This document shows positions 1-11,508 of a stretch of 64,000 nt of DNA, one piece after another. The stretch's first letter is position 1. Every line of letters begins with the position of its first letter. Under the pieces are notes generated by a model that saw only the letters and a program-made list of their open reading frames with translations, made no database searches and was not told the DNA's origin. Made by a program: the position numbers and the translations under genes. The DNA comes from Leptodactylus fallax (lineage: Eukaryota > Chordata > Amphibia > Anura > Leptodactylidae): assembly GCA_947044405.1 (NCBI GenBank), contig CAMRHE010000656.1, positions 325,001 to 389,000 on the forward strand, given 5' to 3'.

Positions 1-706
1 ACAGTATTTAGTCCTGGTATAGTGGGCAGCGGCTGGCGTGACAGTATTTAGTCCTGGTATAGTGGGCAGCGGCTGGCGTGACAGTATTTAGTCCTGGTAT
101 AGTGGTAAGCGGCTGACGTGACAGTATTTAGTCCTGGTATAGTGGTCAGCGGCTGGCGTGACAGTATTTAGTCCTGGTTTAGTGGTCAGCGGCTGGCGTG
201 ACATTATTTAGTCCTGGTATATCAGTCAGTGGCTGACGTGACAGTATTTAGTCCTGGTATAGAGGTCAGTGGCTGACATGACAGTATTTAGTTCTGGTGT
301 AGCAGTAAGTGGCTGACGTGACAGTATTTAGTCCTGGTGTAGCAGTAAGTGGCTGACATGACAGTATTTAGTCCTGGTTTAGTGGTCAGCGGCTGGCGTG
401 ACATTATTTAGTCCTGGTTTAGTGGTCAGCGGCTGGCGTGACATTATTTAGTCCTGGTATATCAGTCAGTGGCTGACGTGACAGTATTTAGTCCTGGTGT
501 AGCTGTAAGTGGCTGATGTGACAGTATTTAGTCCTGGTATAGAGGTCAGTGGCTGACGTGACAGTATTTAGTCCTAGTATAGCAGTAAGTGGCTGACATG
601 ATAGTATTTAGTCCTGGTATAGAGGTCAGTGGGTGACGTGACAGTGTTTAGTCCTCGTATAGCAGTATATGGCTGACATGACAGTATTTAGTCCTGGTAT
701 AGTGGT
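1..706. repeat. 40-bp minisatellite array
   Basis: About 17.6 head-to-tail copies of a 40-bp unit beginning ACAGTATTTAGTCCTGGTAT. The array is cut by the left window edge and ends at about 706 in unique sequence. Units differ at a few recurrent positions (GGCTGGCGTG versus GGCTGACGTG or GGCTGACATG; AGTGG versus AGAGG, AGCAG or ATCAG). A pair of variant units at about 161-240 recurs at about 401-480, which suggests higher-order duplication. No coding potential is seen. Confidence 0.97.
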
Positions 707-858
707 CCTATTTGATAATTCTGTATGTATATAAATATTTTATTATGTGTAGGGATAGATAATATGCCTTGTTGCTTGTGCACCTGATTTATAAAGGGTC
801 ACAAGCAACTAGTTTGGCTATGTAAAAAAATTTAAATACATATGAAACAACCCCTTTA

Positions 859-1206
859 GGTTAAGACCCCATGCTGCGGAAAAGACTGCAGCGGAAATGC
901 ATTGTGTTTTTTTGTTTTTTGGGGGTTTTTTTTTACAGCGTTTTTCATTGTGATCTCAGAGTTTTCCTCTCCGAACTTTCTGCACCTATTATACCTATAC
1001 GGAAAACGCCAGCGTTTCTGAAAGTATAATTGACATGCTGTGAAAACGCAGCTTTCCCACTGCAAATTTGTTTTCTGCAATGTGTGTATGGGATTAGCCA
1101 GAATCCCCACCACTTTGCAGGTACTGTAAAACGATGCGTTGTTTTGCTGCGGTGTTTCTACTGCGGCCAAAATGCTGCGTTATCGCAACGTGGGGCCCGG
1201 CCTTAA
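859..1206. mobile_element. Palindromic MITE, 'GGCCCCACGTTGCGG' family
   Basis: The ends are imperfect inverted copies. The left reads GTTAAGACCCCATGCTGCGG and the right ends with GCAACGTGGGGCCCGGCCTTA. The inside is rich in CTGCGG/CCGCAG and homopolymers and has no meaningful ORF. Related copies lie at 2151-2400, 38828-39044, 50751-50985, 51749-52050 and 54314-54538. This is a non-autonomous DNA element, superfamily not determined. Confidence 0.75.
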
Positions 1207-1599
1207 ACACCTTAGGAACACCCCTGTAAGCAGTGTAGCACATCGAATTAACAGAATGTGACTATGTAGTAGGTATAATATTTCAACATTTGGGGCCCCA
1301 CTTAATTTTGTCCGGGGCCCTACTTTGTCTAAAGCTGGCCCTGGCCAGTGTGATTAAGAAATTGCCAATAGTGCCAAGACTTTTCACTGCACATTACTTT
1401 GCAGGCAACTTCAGAACTTCTGAAGCTCTTTGCTGGGCAGCATGAGAGGTGCGTCTTCATCTAGCAAAAGTGTGCCGTGTCTGTCTACTAGGCTAGCGCT
1501 CCATTCAGCTGCCTGTATAGAATTGACTGGGGGGACTGTAATGGAAGATAGTGATCGTCATTGTGGGAGGGGGAAGGGTAAATGGTTTTCAAGTTGAGG

Positions 1600-1680
1600 A
1601 ACAGTGAGCCAAGTGGGGGTGGGGGTGGAATGGAGAAACAGTGAACCAAGTGGGGGTGGGGGTGGAATGGAGGAACAGTG
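1600..1680. repeat. 37-bp G-rich tandem duplication
   Basis: Just over two copies of a 37-bp unit. AACAGTG recurs at 1600, 1637 and 1674, with GGGGGTGGGGGTGG inside each of the first two units. The G-runs could form a quadruplex on the + strand. No gene is seen nearby. Confidence 0.8.
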
Positions 1681-2150
1681 ACCTGTGAGAGTGGAGGAGT
1701 ATAACATAGTGTGCCGAGCCTCAAGGTTAATGGTGGGAGTTCATACTGGAGGAAGCCTGAGCCTGAATGTAATTATTGGTGTACGATGTGAGAGTGAACA
1801 AATTTTATAACTATTTTGAGTGTGGGATGACGAGCATGAATCTGAGCAAAAATGGTGTATGTTAACTTAGCAGTAGCCAGATGCCACAGCCAATGATCAT
1901 ACAATTGTACTATATAAACGATTATATTGTATAACGGTGGAATCATTGGTAGTGTTCTGCAAGGGGGATTTTGGCCACATAAGAATAGAGTTGTAAGGCT
2001 GTATTCACAACATCTGTGTCATGTCTTAGAATTGAACTCACAGCATCATAGTCAGTTATGAAGCTGTGAAATCAATTCACACAGCCGTGATAGGCATGCA
2101 TCACAGACCTATGTTTCCTGGACTTGACATGGTCCTGTAAATAGTGCCTG

Positions 2151-2400
2151 AGGCTAAGGCCCCATGTAGCAGGCCTCAGCAAAAAAGCGCTGCTGGAAAA
2201 CCGCAGCATAAACGCAGTGCTTCCATTATACCTAAAGGGAAACCACCGGCATTTCTGTAGGTATAATTGACATGCTGTGATTTCGAAAACCACTGCGGTT
2301 TTGAAAATCGCAGCGTGCCCACTGCGAGTATATTTCTGCAATGTGTGGATGGGATTTGCAGGGAATGTAAAATGCCGCAGCGGAAAAAAAAAATTAGTTT
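2151..2400. mobile_element. Diverged MITE of the GGCCCCACG family
   Basis: Starts with GCTAAGGCCCCATGTAGCAG and carries the family's internal features (CATGCTGTGATTTCG, GCAGTG, ATGCCGCAGCGG). The right terminal repeat is eroded, so the right edge is approximate. Confidence 0.55.
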
Positions 2401-2459
2401 AGGAGACAATGTCTGTTTTTTTAAATAGCCCTCAAGGCAGATCATTTGTGTAAAAGCAG

Positions 2460-3050
2460 CTTTAGTACATGGTGCACATGATGGATCTACAGTATAGTAG
2501 CCAAGCCTTCTATGAACCTATGCTCAAACCAGTGTATGCCAATACATTTATATGAAAGAAAAGAATTATATGTTCCATTTCATATCATATTATGCTTCAG
2601 GAGAAAATATAAAGCCTCGGGAGGCACCATACAGCAGCACATGGAGTAATATAGACCAGTATAGACTTCATGTACCATGCAATGCAATCTGTGGGCATGA
2701 GCCGTTAGTTGTCCATACATTTTGAATGGCTGTTGGCTAAATGGGCAACCAGTATTGATGCTCCTATTTACTTGCCTATACTGATATGGGATTTATAAAG
2801 AAGTGTGGGGATCTGCGCTGTCACTTCCAGGCAACCACCCATATTTACATACTACGTTGCAAAACTAAATCTGGGTGACAAACAATATTGAAATTCCCAC
2901 ATGACTGCCCAGTATTTGCAGACTATGAACTGCAGATCGGCCCTAAGTCTTATTCACACTTGAATGTTTTAGAGAAGTCAACCTGGGAGAGCCCTTCACA
3001 GGGTGATTTGTGAATGGCACTTCACAGAAAAGTAGGAGTGGCATGGTATT
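2460..3050. other. No feature recognised
   Basis: AT-rich intergenic sequence. I see no convincing coding frame, RNA gene or clear element ends. Confidence 0.6.
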
Positions 3051-3139
3051 TATAAAAGGGCACAGTTTAACCACTTCCAGACCGCCCATAGAGTTTATAC
3101 GTCCGGAAGGTGGTTGTCTATTTCTGCAAGGATATACCG

Positions 3140-4630
3140 GTACATCCAAACAGAATTCAGCAGAATTAGTCGGAATCAAAGTCCTGCAAGTCCGACTTTG
3201 TTTCCGACGAAAAAAACTGGATTTGCGGCGCAGAGGGTGTAAGGGCACACCCGCGCATTGCTTTAACCCCTTAACGACGCAGGGCGTAATAGTACGTCCT
3301 GCGTCGCATGACGATGTATGGAGAGCGCTCAGGAGCTGAGCGCTCTCCATACACCGCGGGTGCCGGCTGTATAATACAGCCAGGACCCGCAGCTAACAGC
3401 AGTGATCGGTGCCTGCACCGATCACGGCTGTTAACCCTTTAGATGCCGCGGTCAAACGCGACCGCGGCGTCTAAATTGCGGAGCCGACAAGGGCACCGCC
3501 ATTTTTACCTCATCGCCGCCCTCCGGAACGTCATCGGAGGGCGGCGCTTGGTTGCCATGACAGGCCTGTCATTTCAGTATAGCTATTACACGATGCCAGA
3601 GGCAGCGTCTAATAGCAGTGAAGGCATTTTGCTATTCACTGCGATACAGTAGTATCGCAGTGAATAGTATGATCGATCAGACTCCCTAGGTTTCAAGGTC
3701 CCTAGGGAGTCTGATCATACAAGTAAAAGTATATAAAAAAAAAGTTTTTAAAAGTATGTAAAAATTAAAAAAAAAAAACACAAAAGTTCAAATCACCCCC
3801 CTTTCCCTAGATCAGATATAAAAGTAAATAAACAAAAGTAAACATAAACACATTAGGTATCCCCGCGCTCCAAAATGCCCGAACTATTAAAATATTTATC
3901 CCATACGGTGAACGGCAGAGCAGGGAAAAAAAAATCAAAATGGCCAAATAGTGTTTTTTTCAATGCTTTGTCTCCTATAAAAAAATTGAATAAAAAGTGA
4001 TCGAACCATCAGATCTTTCCCCAAGTGGTATCAATAAAAACGTCATGTTGTCCCGCATAAAAAGACGCCTTACCCAGCTCCATACATGTAAATATGAAAA
4101 AGTTACAGGTGACACAATATGGCGATGCAAAATTTTTTTTTCTATTTAGCAAAGTTTTTAATTTTTTAAAAAGGTATCAAAACATTACAAATACTATATA
4201 AATTTGGTATCGCCGTGTTCGTACTGACTCACAGAATACAGGTAACATGTCATTTTTACCACACAGTGAATGGTGTAAAAATTAAACCCATATGAATTTG
4301 GCGCAAATGCAGTTTTTCTCCAATTGCACCTCATTCTGAATTTTTTTCCAGCTTCCCAGTACATTGCACAGAATATTGAATAGTGACATTACAAAGTACG
4401 ATTTGTTTTGCAAACAATAAGCCATCATGTTGCTCTGTGAACTGAAAAATGAAAAAGTTATGGCTCTTGGAATGTGGGGAGGGAAAAACGAAAATTCAAA
4501 AACAAAAAATGGCCCGGTCATTAAGGGGTTAAAAACCTATTCAAATGAATGGGTTTTTAAGCAATGCGTCGCAAATCTTTCCCTATCCAGTCCCTATACA
4601 GTTTTCCGAGAATGCCAAGAGTGTGCAAAG
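3140..4630. mobile_element. Older MITE split by a TTAA insertion
   Basis: The pieces 3140-3262 and 4533-4630 are two halves of one MITE. Together they match the reverse complement of the element at 23509-23729: GGTGTAAG, CCCGCGCATTGCTTTAA, then AAACC, TGAATGGGTTTTTAAGCAA and TTTCCCTATCC. The 1262-bp insertion at 3267-4528 interrupts it exactly at a TTAA. The left edge is unclear because another element start (TTAACCACTTCCAGACCGCC, 3067) lies just upstream. Confidence 0.75.
3267..4528. mobile_element. piggyBac-like non-autonomous element, TTAA target
   Basis: The 1262-bp element is flanked by TTAA at 3263-3266 and 4529-4532. Its ends are inverted: CCCCTTAACGAC at the left, GTCATTAAGGGG at the right. 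A CCC terminus plus a TTAA duplication is the piggyBac signature. The interior has strong hairpins (3316-3351 and about 3673-3720), then AT-rich sequence. No transposase ORF is present, so it would need a source in trans. Related decayed interiors lie at 6545-6800 and 30400-31000. Confidence 0.85.
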
Positions 4631-4727
4631 CAGTAATCAAAGCAAAAGGTGGCTACTTTGAAGAACCTAGAATATAAGACATATTTTCAGTTGTTTCACA
4701 CTTTTTTGTTAAGTATATAATTCCACA

Positions 4728-4837
4728 TGTGTTAATTCATAGTTTTGATGCCTTCAGTGTGAATCTACAATTTTTATAGTCATGAAAATACAGAAAACTC
4801 TTGGAATGACAAGGTGTTTCCAAACTTTTGGTCTGTA

Positions 4838-4843
<6 letters not shown>
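4728..4843. mobile_element. End fragment of a Tc1/mariner-type element
   Basis: Contains TTTTGATGCCTTCAGTGTGAA, ATAGTCATGAAAATACAGAA and AAACTTTTGGTCTGTACTG. From memory these belong to the terminal region of a widespread vertebrate Tc1-like family. It runs straight into a TA microsatellite. Only one end is present and no transposase is seen. Confidence 0.6.

Positions 4844-4885
<42 letters not shown>
4842..4885. repeat. (TA)n microsatellite
   Basis: An uninterrupted TA run, abutting the Tc1-like end fragment. Translated frames through it give artificial Tyr-Ile strings. Confidence 0.97.
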
Positions 4886-4888
<3 letters not shown>

Positions 4889-5354
4889 ACGCGGGGCCTT
4901 CAGAGTGGCTTGTTACCGTGTAAGATAGGCGTATGGAGGCAAGGTAGCAGTTCACACGTGCAGTTTTATTGCCAACAGCTCATACAGTCCAACTCAAAAC
5001 AGCTTGCTTCAGCATAAATGAACAAATCAGGAAAACATAAACAGTCCTTATTCTCAGGTACAAACGGGTCAACAGAGCTCACCAATGCAACAGGATATGT
5101 TAGGTGTCTGTCCTCCACACAGGGCAGTGTGTCTTTCAGCTTCAGAGCTTCACACAGAAGAGACAACCACATCCCTTACTTTTGGGCAGTTTTAGCTCTT
5201 CAAAGTTGCACCCAGCAAGACCCGGACTGGAGTATAGGCTCGGGTCTGTAACAACTTCTAAAACCCGGACCCAGACTCCATCCAGTTATCTCACACATAC
5301 CAGCCACCTAAGTGGATGGTATCTGCCATCCTCTATTTTACCTTCTGCCTTTCT

Positions 5355-5358
<4 letters not shown>

Positions 5359-5404
<46 letters not shown>
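5359..5404. repeat. (TA)n(TG)n microsatellite
   Basis: A long TA run followed by a short TG run. Reading frames through it are spurious. Confidence 0.96.
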
Positions 5405-5406
<2 letters not shown>

Positions 5407-6235
5407 GAGGTCCACTCAGTGTCTGCAACGAGCACTTCCATTAATACAAATGAAACCGTTTGTTAACACTATCAGGCCCTGTTCACACAGTGGGATATGG
5501 CGCTGATTTTGGAGCGGATTTCACCCCCAAAGCAGTGGCAGATTCTTCCCTCCTTCTGCCTCCCATTGAAAACAATTGGAGCAGGATGCTGGAAAAAAAA
5601 AGCATCCTGCTTGACCTTGCTACAGATTCTCAAGTTGATTCAGCCACGGTGGTCGCAGTGAAACTCACCATTGATTAGACTCATTCATTTGGGCCTAATC
5701 AGCGGTGGAAATCCGCAATGGAATACTGATGCTCTGTATCCACCACCGTGAGCCGGGGGGCAGAAAATAAACAGGAATCTGAGATAGATGTCCACCTCAA
5801 ATTCCTCTTTACTTTCCAAAATCTCCTATTTACTTGTATGGAATGGACAATCCACTCCAGTAGGTCCATCTCAGCAAAAACAAAACACCCAATTTTGGTT
5901 GTTTTTTTTGCTGTGGTGTGCATGAGTTGCTCCAAAAGGGGCCCACTGAGGCTCTGTCACCCAAGGGTCCACACAAGCCTGGAGCCGGCCCTGGTTCCTG
6001 AGGTGTATGGTCAGTGACATTTTGCCCTTTTGTCCTTCAGTGACTAATATTTCAGCCACTGATATTCAAGTTTCCGCCCCATTTTTTTACATTCTTTTGG
6101 TTTTGGCAGACCAGAGAGCTATAGCATTAACATTAGAAGCCATGGATTTATTGTATTGCCACACTAGGTAGTTAGGGTCTGTACTTGTGTCAGTCCTATT
6201 GAAGGCTCCCAGGCTTGTCTGCCATTCATTTGTAT

Positions 6236-6372
6236 AACACCATGTCTGATGAAGGAAGCTTGTACTTCTGAAAGCTTACTTATAAATATACTCAGTTAGC
6301 CTCTAAAAGGTATCGCCTGATTTCTTCACTCCACTACTTTCAATGGCTAACACGGTACAACATTATACTACT
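6236..6372 (+). mobile_element. Penelope-like element terminal fragment
   Basis: Matches the reverse complement of 15275-15415, the terminal region of the Penelope-like element: CACCATGTCTGATGAAG, GAAAGCTTACT, GGTATCGCCTGATTTCTTCA, GGCTAACACGGTACAACATT. It is a short truncated copy without coding sequence. Confidence 0.85.
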
Positions 6373-6479
6373 ATTCATTTGTATGGCAGGCTACTTTATG
6401 CAACCTGCCATATAAATGCCGATATTTTGCATTAGCATTGTAATGCATTGCATTAGTGATCAGCCATAGGGGGTCTAAT

Positions 6480-6511
6480 AAATGCAATAAAATAATTTTT
6501 TAAAAATGCAA

Positions 6512-6551
<40 letters not shown>

Positions 6552-6830
6552 TTCAAACCACCCCCACATATAAAAGTAATAAAATGAAACACATACACAT
6601 TAGGTATCTCTGTGTCCGAAAACACCCGGTCTACAAACCTATAAAAATATTTTCCCGGTCCACGGTAAACGCCGTAGCAGGAGAAAAAATTAAAAGTGCC
6701 GAACACCATTTTTTCACTCTTTAATAAATATTTGAATAAAAAGTGATCAAAGCAATGGACATTCCCCAAAATGGTATAACTAAAAAGTATTTTGAAATAT
6801 TTTGTCATTGTAAAAATGCAGGTCTGTAGG
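6480..6830. mobile_element. Fragment related to the piggyBac-like element
   Basis: Shares ordered segments with 3770-4150: TTCAAACCACCCCC, CATTAGGTATC, CGGTAAACG, GAATAAAAAGTGATC. A (TA)n run sits at 6520-6545. Terminal repeats are lost. Confidence 0.6.
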
Positions 6831-7251
6831 ATGAAATGCAGCATTTAGGAATCTGGGAGTTAGGAATCATGCTGGGATCAAAAAGACTGCGAGAAGTTCT
6901 TGGAAGGCCTATGTGTGAATATTCTTTTAGGACCTAAGTGTGAACAGCCAATGTAAATTGGGTTGTCTTAGTAGTAACTTGACTTTAAGTAAAAATACTT
7001 AGGAGCAATTTAGTTCTTCATGTTACGACCTAATAGGTCCAAAGAACAACACGGAAAGGCACAGCTACAAATCCTGAAAACGTCAGTGGTGCTCTAACCC
7101 AATAAAGTAACAATGTAATGAAGCAATACTGCATAGAGGCAACAAAAGAGGGGGCACGCACCGATGTGTATAAAATTTCCACATTTATTCTAGCAAGGAC
7201 ATAAAACCAGCAGTAAATGGAGAGCGGAACACAAGTAGCGTACAGATGACT

Positions 7252-8799
7252 GATGATAATAATAATAACTTTATTTATATAGCGCCATCATATTCCGTAG
7301 CACTTTACAAATCAGAGGACACATGAACAGACAATATGAGACATTACAATGTGACAAAGAAATAAACATATCAAACAATAGGAGTGAGGGCCCTGCTCGC
7401 AAGAGCTTACATTGTATGAGGAGATAGGGGGACACAAGAGGTCAGACGGCTTGTTTGCTACCATGGTCCAGCCATCTTTTAATAGAAAGGTTATGTAACT
7501 GAAGCTGTATGAACCTGTCACCAGCCTGTATCTGTGAATAAACATATACTAAGTGCACGGAGTGCAGTGTAACTTCTAGATGGAGGGGCCAGGATCTGAG
7601 GAACAGAGTATAAAAGGTGTTATTGTTCTCCACCTCCACACACTACACTGTGATCAGGGCACGTGATAAGCCTGACCATACAGATGTGATTTTAGGGCAG
7701 TTTTGAAGCTGCTGTAGTTGGGGATTAATCGGATTGTCTTGGGTAAAGCATTCCAGAGCACCGGTGCGGCTCGAGAAAAGTCTTGGAGACGGGAATGGGA
7801 TGCAAGTCTAAGGTCGTTGGCAGAACGGAGAGGATGGTTAGGGCGGTAGACAGTGATGAGAGAGGAGATATAGGGGGGCGCAGTGCTATGGATGGATTTG
7901 TGGGTCAGTGTGATAATTTTATATTGTATTCTGTGATGGATGGGCAATCAATACAGCGACTGACACAAGGTAGATGCGTCTGTATACCAGTTTGACAGAA
8001 AGATGAGTCTGGCGGCTGCATTCAGGACAGATTGTAGTGGGGAGAGTTTAGTAAGAGGAAGCCCAATTACAAGAGAATTGCAATAGTGAAGACGAGAGAG
8101 AATCAGAGCGACAATGAGGGTTTTTGATGTTTCCACGGTGAGAAAAGGGCGAATTCTAGAGATGTTTTTAAGGTGCAGGTGGCAAGAGCGTGCAAGTGTC
8201 TGAATATATGGGGTAAAGGTGAGATCTGAATCAAATACAACCCCCAGACAGCGGGCATGCCGCCTCGGGGGTAATAGTAAGGCCACAGGCAGAAATGGAG
8301 ATATCAGGGTTAGGTCGGTTAGTAGATGGAGGGAACACAAGAAGTTCAGTTTTTGAAAGATTCAATTTCAGATAAAGAGAAGACATGATGTTAGAGACAG
8401 CAGAGAGACAGTCACTGGTATTCTGCAGTAGTGCAGGGGTGATGTCACGGGATGAGGTATATAGTATATAATACCATAAAGATGGTACTGAAAGCCAAAT
8501 TTGTGAATGGTTTGTCCAGCTGGGGCAGTGTACAGAGAGAAGAGGAGGGGACCTAGGACCGAGCCTTGAGAAACCCCAACCGCAAGGGGCAGAGGAGAAG
8601 AAATAGCACCAGCGAATGATTCACTAAATGAGCGGTCAGAGAGATAGGAAGAAAACCAAGAGAGAGCGTTATCCCTGAGGCCAATAGAATGGAGCATAGT
8701 GAGGATGAATTTGTGGTCTACAGTGTCAAATGCTGCTGAGAGATCCAGAAGAATAAGTACTGAATAGTTCCCTTTAGATTTAGCCCTGACCTTCGGCAT
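7252..8799 (-). pseudogene. L2-type LINE, 5'-truncated, decayed
   Basis: On the minus strand three broken reading blocks run in order. The first (8799-8368) is a reverse transcriptase piece with motif [14 protein letters not shown] and motif [14 protein letters not shown]. The second (8340-7948) has RLHYCNSLVIGLP and SVLNAAARL. The third (7947-7654) is the typical L2 C-terminus, with HPLRSAN and AAPVLWNALP. The 3' end is an ATAATAATAATAA-type tail (about 7252-7270) preceded by GCGCTATATAAATAAAG. The catalytic YADD segment is missing between the first two blocks, so the copy is dead. It abuts DIRS sequence at 8800. Confidence 0.9.
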
Positions 8800-9029
8800 T
8801 TCCTCGGCTCCCTACACCTTTACCTAGGTGATGGCTTCAGAAACAACTGCACTCAGACCTCTAGGTCTGTTCATAGTGCCATATTGGATGACTGGCTAAT
8901 AAAAGCCTAGTCAGAAACCATCCTGCTCCAGCACCTGCAGACAACTGTGTCTTTTTTTTCCAGCATCCAGGCTAATAACCGGGAGAAGTCAGAGGTGATT
9001 CAAAAATCTGCAAGGAGACTGTATTTTTT

Positions 9030-9215
9030 CCCCATGTTTGCGTGGGTTTCCTCCGGGGTCTCCGGATTCCTCCTACACTCCTAAGACATACTGATAGGGA
9101 ATGTGGATTGTAAGTCCTATATGGGACAGTGCCCTATATCTGTCAATGTCCGTGTGGGCGCTGCGGAATATGATGGCGCTATACAGGTTATCATATTTTC
9201 TCAAGATTCGTTGGA
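9030..9215 (+). mobile_element. Short LINE-like 3' tail inserted in the DIRS
   Basis: Carries GTGGGTTTCCTCCGGG and CCTACACTCC, then GTGGATTGTAAG and ATATGATGGCGCTATACAG. These match the 3' untranslated parts of L2/CR1-like elements. DIRS coding similarity stops before it and resumes after it. Confidence 0.6.
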
Positions 9216-10676
9216 TGTTCATCAGAACAATTATGAGAGTCCTGGCCTCATGTCAGCTCTAGCCAATTCAGTTCCTTGGACTTTATGGCGTATGCGTCCC
9301 CTCCAGTCAGTAGTACTAGGGGTCTGAAATCATAGCCATCTGAGTCTTGACAAGAGGTTCAGACTTTCTCCCAGAACCCGTCTTTCTCTCAGTTGGTGAT
9401 ACACCTGAAAGTCAGATGTCCATGGTCCAGCCTCTTTGGACCCTGTTGACCGATGCATCCTTTTCAGGATGAGGAGCCCATCTGTACGAGAAAACCGTAC
9501 AAGGAGTCTGGAGCAGGCTAGAAAAGATGACATCATCCATCTGGAGGGAACTCATAGCAATTGACCTGGCACTCCTCCATTCTTCTCCTCTTCTCAGAGG
9601 AATAGCTGTCAAGATCCGGTCCGTCAACATGGTGACTGTAATAAACAGGAAGGCATCAGATAATTTTCCCTTCTCAGGGAGGCAGGTCTGATTTTCACCT
9701 GGGCAGAGAAAGATCTGACCCATCTCTCTGCAGTTCACATGAAGGGCTCCTTGAACATAGTAGCGGATCAGTTGAGTCGGGGTCTTACCGTATCAGGAGA
9801 ATGGTCTCTCAATCAAGAGTGTTCCACCAGATCACCCTGAAGTGGAGTCTTCCAGAAGTGGACCTTATGGTGACCAGACTCAATGCCAAGGTAGAGACGT
9901 TCTGCTCACTACATCAGAAGGACTATTCCTTGGCAGTGGATGCCCTGTCCATCCCATGGAGGTTCAGGCTGGCGTACGTCTTCCCTCCACTTTCCATGAT
10001 ACCAATGGTATTGATGAAAGTCAGACAGGACCAAGCCTATGTGATAACCAAAAAGAGCTTGGTGTTCCCAACTCATGCTCATGAGTCGAGGGATCTATTA
10101 GAGGCTTCCCCCAATCCAGAACCTGGTTTCCCAAGGAACTCAGAAGTGCCAGGATCTGAGGAGATTCAACCTGACAGCCTGAAGGTTTCTCAGTCCCCAG
10201 TGGACTGTCAGAAGTCGTCCTGAACACCTTTTTTTCTGTGCAAGAGCAGAATCCACCAATAAAAGATACCTAAGGATAGGTATTGTCTTCAAGGAGTGGT
10301 TCTCCAGACAGGAAGTGAATAGTTTGAATCCTTCTACGAGAATGATTCAGAATTTTCTTCAGGACCGCTTGGATAAGGGCCTTTACCCTGCCACACTGAA
10401 GGTACAGGTTTCAGCCCTATCCACCTGCTTAAGCCAAAGATTGTCTCAGAACCCCTTAATTCCCAGAATTTCTTCTGGGTGCTATGAGACTTAGGTAAGT
10501 AGTTGCAGCTCCCATTCCACTCTGGGATCTATCCACAGTTCTTTCTGGCCTTTGCGGCCCGACATTGGAACCATTTGAGAAGGTGGATCTTAAGTTTCTG
10601 GCTTGCAAACCACATTTTTGATAGCTATCACCTCAGCTAAAAGAATACCAGAGTTGTAGGCTTCTTTTCTGAAGAG

Positions 10677-10678
<2 letters not shown>

Positions 10679-10720
<42 letters not shown>

Positions 10721-10735
10721 TTTTTTTTTTTTTTC
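10679..10735. repeat. (TA)n and poly-T tract
   Basis: A TA run of about 36 bp followed by about 18 T. It interrupts the recombinase region of the DIRS element. Confidence 0.95.
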
Positions 10736-11252
10736 TCATATTATATAATATTATATAATTTCTCATTTGGATCCAGCTCAGATTTCTTCCTACGTTTAAC
10801 CCTAAGGTGCCCTCTCGGGCTAATATTAACCAGGTGGTCTCCTTACCAGTTTTCTTTCCCAGCTCCTTCCTAAGGAAGGGGGAAAACTCCTTACTCTGGA
10901 TATAGTATGGTGTCTCCAAAATTTATCTTCTGCGTACATAGTCCTTTAGAAGATTGGGAAACCCTCTTAATTTAAATTTATTTTGCTTGGGTTATCGCCC
11001 AAGTTTATCAAAGGGCTGTGTCGGCCTCCTAGGCTGAGAGTCGGTCTTGCTATTTGAGCAGTTTGTGCATCCGTTTTTGGTCACCACCAACTAACCTTTG
11101 TTAAACACTATCAGTTAGATGTCCGTAGTTCAGAGGCTACTGCCTTTGGACATTTATACGGTACTGTAGTGAGTGAAAACCCTCCCTAGGGGATCTACTT
11201 GCTACGTCCCCATATTGTGCTGCTGTTGGACGTAAGGGGAATCGAGAAGTAT

Positions 11253-11508
11253 GTAGATAATCTGTTTTCCCTAAGTCCGAACAGCAGCACAAGCTTTCCC
11301 CCCCTTTAGGAAGGAGTGTTGTTTTTTTCTTTTATTCTTTATAACTAACACAGTGAGGGGAGGTCTCCTTGGCCTCTTATAGGGGAGTATCATTTAATTA
11401 ATTATGTAAATTAAAAATTCCGCCTGTCCTACCAGCACACAGGGGCAGGGATACCCCATATTGTGCTACTGTCCGGACTGAGGGAAAACAGATTATCTAC
11501 ATAATCAA
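11253..11508. repeat. Inverted repeat pair at the DIRS end
   Basis: ATGTAGATAATCTGTTTTCC (about 11253) is inverted as GGAAAACAGATTATCTACAT (about 11483). The neighbouring AGTCCGAACAGCAGCACAA also pairs with TTGTGCTACTGTCCGGACT. CCCCATATTGTGCT occurs at 11208 and 11455. Inverted terminal repeats plus an internal complementary region are diagnostic of DIRS replication intermediates. Confidence 0.7.

Noticed and set aside
1..706. CRISPR array
   Set aside because: Units are contiguous 40-bp tandem copies without unique spacers, in a vertebrate nuclear genome.
4737..5017. Small ORFs on both strands with long Tyr-Ile repeats
   Set aside because: They are translations of the TA microsatellite; no conserved flank or start context.
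7783..7995. Plus-strand ORF of 70 residues
   Set aside because: Shadow of the minus-strand L2 coding remnant.
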